This document shows, one piece after another, positions 57,397 through 64,000 of a stretch of DNA of 64,000 nucleotides. The stretch comes from Chionoecetes opilio. Its lineage: Eukaryota > Arthropoda > Malacostraca > Decapoda > Majidae. Where the stretch lies: NCBI GenBank assembly GCA_016584305.1, contig JACEEZ010022714.1:747501-811500 (forward strand). The letters run 5' to 3'. The position numbers and the translations under genes are program-made. Below the pieces are notes generated by a model. It saw nothing but the letters and a program-made list of their open reading frames with translations. It was not told where the DNA came from and searched no databases. Position 1 is the stretch's first letter. Every line of letters begins with the position of its first letter.

Positions 57397-59808
57397 TAGT
57401 ACTGCAGATAGGTGAAAGTATTGTGGGTTTGATGAAACAAGCATGGAATTTGGTCCGCAGGTAGACTATGCCTCAGTGGTGATTTTTAGATTTAGGGCCA
57501 TCTCAGATTCGACCTGTGACAAAAATGGCGGCCATTTTCAAAATGGCCGCCATCGCTTATTTGAAATTCTTTGATATTGTAGGTTAAATCAATTCTAGGG
57601 GTGGGAATGTTTTTCCTTTGTATTATAAATCATACATCAGTAATTTTACTGTCCAGATAACAGTTGAAATGGCAAATAATTACTAGTTTGAGCAAAAAAA
57701 TAAGAATTATCATTTTTACGTCATGTTACGATTTTGAAATCAGGACCACTTCGTCAAGTGCGTCAAACAACCCAGAATTATTTCTTCTGTTTTTGTAGGT
57801 AGCAGAGGTACACACAATAGCTTATTATAGTCTAATTGCAAGTCAATAGGATGGAAATTGTGTCCAAACAGTAATGAACTGTTCTCTGTGAGCCGCGTCA
57901 CTCAGAGCACTGTCCACCGCACTGACAAAGAGCTGTACACTGAAGAGCCGCCTTCTGGCATTTGCAGCGTCCTCTGCAGCTGTTCTTGCAGCCACATCAC
58001 AAGAGTTCCCTGCAAGCTTCTGATGCTTCTGGTAGGGTCGTCCAGGTTATACTCCATCCACCACCAGGCTTCTTGTTCCAGCCCCATTCACTTGGTGACG
58101 GAAGCTCTGGAGCAGGGGTTATCATTTGGGCCCAATTCCATTCCATGGAATGAGTCGTGCGCACTGGTTGAGCTGGGGTTGTGGTCAATGTTATCAACTG
58201 CAGCAGTCGTGAAGAGACCACCTTTCAGCTCAGGAGGACAAACTGCTTTCTCCATCTTGTAGTAATGGCAGATCTTGTCGCCAAGCTCAGTTGAGATGGC
58301 CAGCACCCGGTCATAGGAAATACTCAGTCCCAGATCATACAAACGGTCCACCAGTTCACGCTTGCGAGTCTTCGTGTGGACCATCACACCCAAGTAGATG
58401 GGCAGAGGTGTTTCCCTTCCTTGGTTGTGCCTTGTGGTTGTACTTGTTGTACATGGGGCCTGCTGATTCTCCCGACGTCGTACCATGCTGTTGGACATCA
58501 GTAGCTGGGAAATCGTGAGCACTGGCTGGGGCATTGTTGAAGAGCTTGACTGTGCCTTGATGTTTGGCCCATTCAACACCATAGCAACTAACGCTAACAG
58601 AGACACTGGAACAGAATCTTCCTGGCTGTTGGGTTCAAAGGAACCACCAAACTGGTTTTTCATCTTGAACATGTCTCTCCTCACTATGTTCGCAGCCCTG
58701 GCAAGATGAACAGCATCACCATCAGCTTCATGCTCACATGCTTTCCTCAGTGCTTGTCCAACATCTTCGTGTGAAATGAGGACTACATCTCGGCCTTGCT
58801 TGTGAGCTTCCATGTCTGGAAAGTAGGCCATTACTCTCTTTTTGAGGTCAGTGGAGTGGATGCGTCCTGCAACATCAGTTCCAAGTTGTTCTAGCCTTGT
58901 TGTGTACAGATCGACCAGGTCGCTGAGTTTGAAGATGGGTGCAACTAGACTGTCCATGCGAGTATCTTCAATATAAGATACCAGCTCAGCAAATGCAAGG
59001 CCATGATTCATTTTGTCCACACCAGACTCTTCATATGTTTTTGTTTCTCTAGCTCTGTTGTGCAAAGAGAGCAAGCATGGCAGATGGTACCGGGCTTCTT
59101 GTGCAATCAAGTCTCCTGCACTCAGTTTGGCCAGTAGGGATTTGTCCTGCAATTTCATTGCAGCCTTCCTGACATTGATATCAAGCCCAAATGTTGATGC
59201 TTTTCGAGTCAAAGACTCTCCATCTGGTGCAGGTTTGTCACAGAAGAAGCATGTTTCGGTGGAAGCACTTTTCTTACCAGCACTCTTGCGGGTGAACTTC
59301 TTTGAGCTATCAGCAGAGTCATCAGCAGCATCTTCTGGGGGTTTCTTACGCTTCTCTGCACGCTGTAGTTTTGTTCTGTTGTAGAGGAGCCTACATGAGT
59401 CGTGCCACTTGGCCTTGTGCCGCTGTAGTGTTTCTTCAATGCCATTCCCATCATCAAGCCTTGAAAGATTGATTGATGTGGGCAAACAGCCAATCCTGTC
59501 AAAACCTACAAGAAGCTCAGCAATTGTCTTGTACCCTGCTCCCTGTGTAGACGTGTAGAGAGAGAGAAAAAGTAGAGGAAAAACATAAAAGAGTGCACAG
59601 AGCACCATTGCTATGGCGGATACAACATTCGAGAAGATATTTTGGCAGCCATTTTATAAAATGGCAGGCACTCCGCTCATGGAATGAATCTGGAATGGCC
59701 CTATAGCCAAATATCTTCCCAAGCACCTTTTTTAATTGTCTGCCAAATTTCATGCTTGTTTCACCAAACCCACAATTCTTCCAAATATTTCACCTATCTG
59801 CAGTACTA
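57397..59808 (-). mobile_element. TIR element with 3-bp duplication, Academ-like (inner copy)
   Basis: Ends TAGTACTGCAGATAGGTG on the left and its complement on the right open arms of about 170 bp sharing TTGTGGGTTTG, TGAAACAAGCATG and AATTTGG. AAG flanks both sides (57394-57396, 59809-59811). The exon it entered stays in frame when the element and one AAG are discounted. The arms hold self-complementary ATGGCGGCCATTTT-type blocks, also seen at 60564-60577. It carries a gene of the same family as the one it disrupted. A 3-bp duplication is consistent with Academ. Confidence 0.85.
57898..59542 (-). pseudogene. Academ-like protein of the inner element, internally deleted
   Basis: Begins after a splice acceptor (CTACACAG). 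N-terminal KAKWHDSCRLLYNRTKLQRA and ETCFFCDKPAPDGESL, then GDLIAQEARYHLPCL, form a zinc-binding-type module. Next are KMKNQFGGSF, PIYLGVMVHTKTRKRELVD, LGLSISYDRVL and FTTAAVDNIDHNPSS, a hallmark of this invertebrate family. The frame stops at 58088. A different frame continues SPSEWGWNKKPGGGW, TWTTLPEASEAC and, past one stop, CGCKNSCRGRCKC, the C-terminal CXC motif. The part holding the XPG-like ALSGCD motif is missing. The 506-codon open frame is long for a dead copy. Function in transposition is inferred. Confidence 0.7.
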
Positions 59809-60310
59809 AAGGTGGTGGCAGAGGCAAGGGCCTTCATCCTAGCATGCTATAGCATGCGCAACTGTGAATCTCTCTGTGACGCACGATTGAAAGTGTGGCA
59901 GAAAAAAAATGAAACGCCAAGGTCTTAAGCCACAAAAGCTGTGCTGTCTTCCTTCTACGGGCGTAGCCTTCAATAAGAACGCACTATGCGGTCATCTAGC
60001 TGTGTCTGTAATGCTCAACTGCCTCGAGCCCGATCCCCCTACTCTGGACCCAACCAAACATGGATGGTATCGTCCCGAGGGCAGCATTGTTCTACACACG
60101 ACTGTCGTACCTCCAGACACACCCCTGGCACCTGTGTATCTCCTGAAAGTCCTTAAATGCGGCTGCGGCAGCGACAAGGGTTGCGCCTCCAGGAGATGCA
60201 ACTGCAAGGCGCACGGCCTACCTTGCAGCCTCTTCTGCAACTGCAGAGGAGAGATGGGTGCCACAACAAATACACATTTGAACTTTGCTAACAATTTCCT
60301 TCTGGAATGA

Positions 60311-61080
60311 AAGATTATGTTATTGTCAATGTATAGAATTTTGGTTTGGAATACACTGTTTAATTAATTACTGTTTTCATGTGAAAAATTATCCGTAATG
60401 TTACGTTGAACTTGACTTTTGACCTTGTTTTTTACCTCCAATTGAAAAAATAACCACATAAACGAATTTCTCATGTCAAAATCATATGGAAAAGTGCTAT
60501 TACATGTGATTCTAGACCTAGTAGTTAGAGTTTTTATATTTATGTCTACGGAAGTCGGCCGTCATGGCGGCCATTTTGGACTTTCGTTGATTTCTCGGAT
60601 TGCCCAAGGATTTTCTCTTGTTATTCGCCTGATATGCTTTATAGACATCCTAATGATGTAGACTCCATCGATAAAAAGAACTATCATTCCATGCAGGGTA
60701 TAGCTGGCGGCGACCTGACTATATAGAGCATTTTCTACTTAGAATTATACGATATATCATCTGTCTCAATATTTACAGAAACTCGTGTTACACCCTGTAT
60801 TATATTATATGTATATAAATACAATGTATTTAAATACTCATTAAAGTATTTAATTACTGTATTTAAATACATGAAAACTAATGTATTTATAAATAGATTT
60901 CTTAATACACAAATGTATTCAAATACTGCCCAGCTCTGGCTATATATCTATCTAATCTGTCTTTCCCAGGAATCTCAGGAACTCTTTGTCCAAAAATAAA
61001 TGTTAAAAGGAAATTTGAATCATATTATTGTTATTTTCCTTATTTAGAGGTTACATTATACATACTAATTACTGATACAA
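60311..61080. other. AT-rich spacer, possible hAT end
   Basis: AATACTGCCCAGCTCTG (60935-60951) resembles the right terminus of hAT elements with CAGAGCTGGGC ends. Imperfect TATTTAAATAC palindromes precede it, but no left end is visible. The rest of the region shows no gene. The sequence near 60700 (CATGCAGGGTATAG) might be the right end of the outer Academ-like element, unproven. Confidence 0.35.
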
Positions 61081-61082
61081 AA

Positions 61083-61985
61083 AAGAAATGGCCTACGCCA
61101 CATACAACTTTATTTTAGGGGGGTCTATGCTGTACGGTAGGGGTTACGAATTGTAGAAAAAAAGATGGCTGACGCCAGGGGCGGATTTATGGTGTGCGGG
61201 GCCCTAGGCTGGTGGGAGTGCGGGGCCCTGAATGAAATGTGGGGTTAATTTCTAGAGTCCTTTCCCGCCCTTATTAGTGTTTCTTTTTTCTCCAGACCTT
61301 CACAGACCCCTTCAGATACCTCTAAAACATAATTATAAAGTGGGGGAGAGATGCCCCCTTCAACGTCCCCTCCCCCTACATTACCCCCGCCCTGGACCCC
61401 CCAAAATAAAATTTCTAACCTAACCTCACTACAACCTAACCAATAACCTCCTAACGAGATCTAAGGGTGGGAAAGGACTAAAATTTTACCAGGTTAGGTT
61501 AGGTTAGGTTAGTAATTTATTTTTTATTTTTTAATCTCTCCCCTATTTTATTATTACGTTTTAGAGGTATCTGAAGGGATTTGTGAAGGTCTGGATAAAA
61601 TAAAACCCCTAATAAGGGCAGGAAAGGTCTCTAGAATTTTACCAAATGTGATTCAGATTTCATATTAGTTTAACTGAAACTTTTTCCACCCATATTTTAC
61701 ATTATGTTGGTACTAATTTGTGGCATATTATGGTACATGCAATGTAACAGGTGTTCGAGCGAATAAGAAATGTCCAGCATTCAGATTTTCATTGAAAACA
61801 TATTTTTTCCTCTGGGGTGCGGGGCCCTTGCGGGAGCGGGGCCTAGGCCATGGTCTACTCGGTCCCCCCTTAAATCCGCCACTGGCCGACGTCACAGGAA
61901 ACTTTATTTTAGGGGGTCTATGCTGTACGGTTAGGGTTAAGAATTGTAAAAAAAAGAAATGGCCGACGCTATAGGAAACTCTTTT
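61083..61985. repeat. About 82-bp tandem repeat, interrupted
   Basis: Units carry ATGGCCKACGCCACA, ACTTTATTTTAGGGGG, TCTATGCTGTACGG and AGAATTGTARAAAAAA. They appear at 61086, at 61163 (cut after ACGC), at 61885 and at 61967. The interruption is the hAT-like element. Confidence 0.75.
61176..61884. mobile_element. Non-autonomous hAT-like element
   Basis: The left end CAGGGGCGGATTTATGG and the complement of the right end CAGTGGCGGATTTAAGG are inverted, and GCGGGGCCCTAGGC and its complement follow inside. The flanks GCTGACGC and GCCGACGT match at 6 of 8 positions, consistent with an aged 8-bp duplication. The interior is AT-rich with TTAGG-like runs (61440-61515) and no gene. Confidence 0.75.
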
Positions 61986-62130
61986 TTTCGGAAACCGGTT
62001 TCCGGAAACCGGAAACTGGTTTTTGGACACGGTATCGGTATACCGGTATCGTAACTGATACCGGTGTGAGGACGTACCGGTATTATTTCCGTAAACCGGT
62101 ATCGGCAATACCGGTATTTTCTTGATACCG
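61985..62130. repeat. ACCGGTAT-rich palindromic block
   Basis: Dense near-palindromes of ACCGGTAT, AACCGGTTTCCGG and GATACCGGT, ending GCACAACCCTAC. The complement of the end (GTAGGGTTGTGC) looks like a transposon terminus, but no partner end was found. Confidence 0.6.
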
Positions 62131-62325
62131 CACAACCCTACTAGTACTCTGACTCCCCTCCTTCCTCCCTTCAGCCCACCGGCACCGCGCTACCCTGCGG
62201 GGCTCGTGCTACGCCAAGCACACGCCGCCGACTACCACACACATACATACACAATGCCTCACTGCTTACACGCACACACACCATCAACCCACTACACAAC
62301 AACCACCACTATAATCATGCGTAAC

Positions 62326-62474
<149 letters not shown>

Positions 62475-62721
62475 AATGGCAAACTTAGGTTTGAATTTCG
62501 CGGCTGGAAAGGCTCGATGGCTATGAAGACGGGAAAACGAGTTGCTTGGTTTGAGGGGGGACGCTGGTTGTTGTTGGGCAAGAGAGGAGAGACGGGGTGG
62601 AGTAGTGGTGAGGCATGCTATGGTTCAAAGCAGGGGTTGTTACCATTCTCAACCCAAGAGGGTGTGAAAAAAGTATACGCTGTGCTACCAGTTCTGTAAT
62701 GAGTTGTTTAGATGCCTATAG

Positions 62722-63195
62722 GATGAATTTGGCCAGAAGGTTAATTATTTGGAGTTAGAAAAACAGTTACATGCTCGAGTACAACAGAGGTATGAAGGTG
62801 TGTGAGAATTTGCTGATGCTTTGTATGAAATTGAGAAGAAAATGGAACAAGTTAGGAGCAGAAGCCAGGAGGACCGGCAGTGGATATTGTACACCTGGTT
62901 TTGTAGGAACTTGAGGGACAGGAAAATTAGAGTGAAGCTGCAAAGGTGGTGGGAGGAACAGTCTCAGGTGCAGTGGGAGGACTTGGTACAGCGTGCAGCC
63001 GTCCAAGTGAGTGAGGCTGAACAGATCCGTCAAGAGGAGGCGGAGTTAAGGAGTGGAGAGAAATCAGAGAGGGTTGTGCGAAGTGTTCATTCTCCTACCC
63101 CATGTTCTTTGTGTGGACTGCAAGGACACCTGGGTTTCCAATGTGACAAGTTTAAGGAGTTGTTGGCCAAGAAGGCGGGAAACGGGAATCCTTGA
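62722..63195 (+). pseudogene. Gypsy gag with CCHC zinc knuckle
   Basis: The capsid part has FGQKVNYLELEKQLHARVQQ, a stop (62801-62803), then FADALYEIEKKMEQV and WILYTWFCRNLRDRK. The nucleocapsid has CSLCGLQGHLGFQC, a CX2CX4HX4C knuckle that binds RNA. It ends at a stop at 63193-63195. The N-terminal start is not visible. The upstream frame to 62699 may be the gag N-terminus in another frame. Confidence 0.75.
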
Positions 63196-63299
63196 GGCCC
63201 AGGGGCCAGTTCTCAAGGGTTGCCACCGGCCCCCCAAAAACAGCACAGGTTGGAAGCTTAGACAAGGATACTCAGGAGATCATGGGGGAGAAGAAAAAG

Positions 63300-63900
63300 A
63301 AGGTTAAGTTGTTTGGAAACATTTTGGTGGTTGAAGTGCTGGTATGTCAGCTGGAGCCATGGCTGATTCAGGTGCCGAGGTGAGCTTGGTGACTGAGGAA
63401 TGGTACAAAGAGCACCTCCTGCCCCAGCAGACTGTGATTCATGGGATGGACATTTGAATCACAGATGCAAATGGAATGGAAATCCCCTGTTTAGGCAGGT
63501 GCAGGTGCAGGGGGACGTGGAGGCTGAGGGGTGAGTGGTGAAGGATAGTGGAATTTTTGTAAAACGCTGTGCTGGAGAGGCTGGTGTGGTACAAGGGACT
63601 CACGTACCAGTGTTGCTGGGGATGAATGTTCTGGCATAATTAGTGAGTGGACGGCAGAACACGGAAGAAAGGACTGTGCAACTGGGATTGGGCGAGAAGT
63701 GGGGAAAGTGTGTTCGGGCAGTGGAGGCCAGATTGAGAGTGCTGCAACAGCCACTGGGATGGGCTGTGGTACAGCAGCATCAGGATTTGATGGTTCCTGC
63801 AGGTACCAGAAGGGTGCTGAAAGTGTTTGTGGGAAACTTGCGGGAAGTGGATGTGGATAGTGTGGTGATGGAACCCTTAGAGCTTGCTGATGGTTACTAG
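63300..63900 (+). pseudogene. Gypsy protease and pol N-terminal spacer
   Basis: The protease active-site motif DSG is seen in MADSGAEVSLVTEEWY (about 63359-63406), followed by VIHGMDI and a stop. VPVLLGMNVL (about 63609-63636) is the second conserved protease block. A 63637-63900 segment contains VPAGTRRVLKVFVGNL and MEPLELADGY, the usual region before RT in this Gypsy type. After 63900 the frame continues (VPEGVCVFSSYTRVINGEG, VGNLGKTDVRF) to the window edge. Confidence 0.7.
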
Positions 63901-64000
63901 GTGCCTGAGGGTGTGTGCGTTTTCTCCAGTTATACAAGAGTAATTAATGGAGAAGGATGGGTGACAGTGGGCAATTTGGGAAAGACAGATGTGCGGTTCA

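Larger units (their letters stand above)
56864..60310 (+). pseudogene. Academ-like transposon protein, split and decayed (outer copy)
   Basis: Exon fragments in order: 56864-57003 with WADEVLQRLSGLA and HAADALYHRDC (zinc-type N-terminal block). Next, 57040-57235 has RFIIDIDAALQDN then, after a one-base shift, HALSGCDTVASYCGFGKG, an XPG-nuclease-like helix-hairpin pattern. It ends at a GTAATA donor. An exon from acceptor CTACAG, 57338-57396, is interrupted by the inner element. It resumes at 59809 with ARAFIL and LKVWQKK, then KHGWYRPEG and a CXC zinc motif CGCGSDKGCASRRCNC to 60310. XPG-like plus Cys-rich domains recall Academ transposons. The large N-terminal middle is deleted. Family recognised, name inferred. 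Confidence 0.65.

Overview
This is a stretch of an animal nuclear genome built almost entirely of transposable elements, satellites and microsatellites. Several traits suggest an arthropod and most likely a decapod crustacean: abundant tRNA-derived SINEs, RTE-type and CR1/Jockey-type LINEs, Ty3/Gypsy elements, interstitial TTAGG-like (AACCT) arrays, and long (TG)n, (CT)n and (AT)n tracts. The species assignment is inference. There are no bacterial-style operons. The only part of an ordinary host gene I can support is one terminal exon of a carbohydrate sulfotransferase (9613-9803).

Layout. 1-1.3 kb: TG-rich minisatellite with a SINE inside it. 1.4-7.4 kb: low-accuracy sequence holding a non-autonomous LTR retrotransposon with 1.65-kb LTRs, a primer-binding site and a polypurine tract. 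7.4-10.4 kb: AT-rich spacer with a 226-bp tandem repeat, then the sulfotransferase exon. 10.4-15.7 kb: a decayed CR1/Jockey-type LINE and an inverted repeat at its 3' end. 15.8-16.8 kb: three head-to-tail SINEs. 17.1-18.65 kb: a hAT remnant nested in a TA-flanked inverted-repeat element. 18.7-22.8 kb: mostly featureless, with a SINE remnant and a MITE. 22.8-29.1 kb: an RTE LINE interrupted by SINEs, a mariner-type fragment and a solo LTR. 29.1-34.76 kb: a degraded second copy of 23.73-29.09 kb that looks like an assembly artefact.

34.9-53.7 kb is one Ty3/Gypsy element on the minus strand whose pieces were split by later insertions. A 1668-bp solo LTR sits in gag. A Harbinger-like element sits in the 5' LTR and contains a SINE that itself contains a MITE. 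A hAT element also sits in that LTR and contains a CR1-type LINE that contains an RTE LINE. Nearly every level is supported by a target-site duplication readable in the sequence.

53.7-56.3 kb: a TAA-flanked MITE and a 116-bp satellite interrupted by a MITE carrying telomere-like repeats. 56.3-60.3 kb: an RTE 3' fragment, then a decayed Academ-like transposon gene. A second element, whose own gene belongs to the same protein family on the opposite strand, has inserted into its exon with a 3-bp duplication (AAG). I consider this the most novel part of the window. 60.3-64 kb: a hAT-like element in a tandem repeat, an (AT)n tract, and the gag-protease part of another Ty3/Gypsy element running off the end.

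The parts do not form a pathway. They record successive insertions, overlaid by two blocks (about 1.44-8 kb and 29.09-38.99 kb) whose homopolymer inflation points to unpolished long-read sequence. Genes inside those blocks cannot be judged intact or broken.
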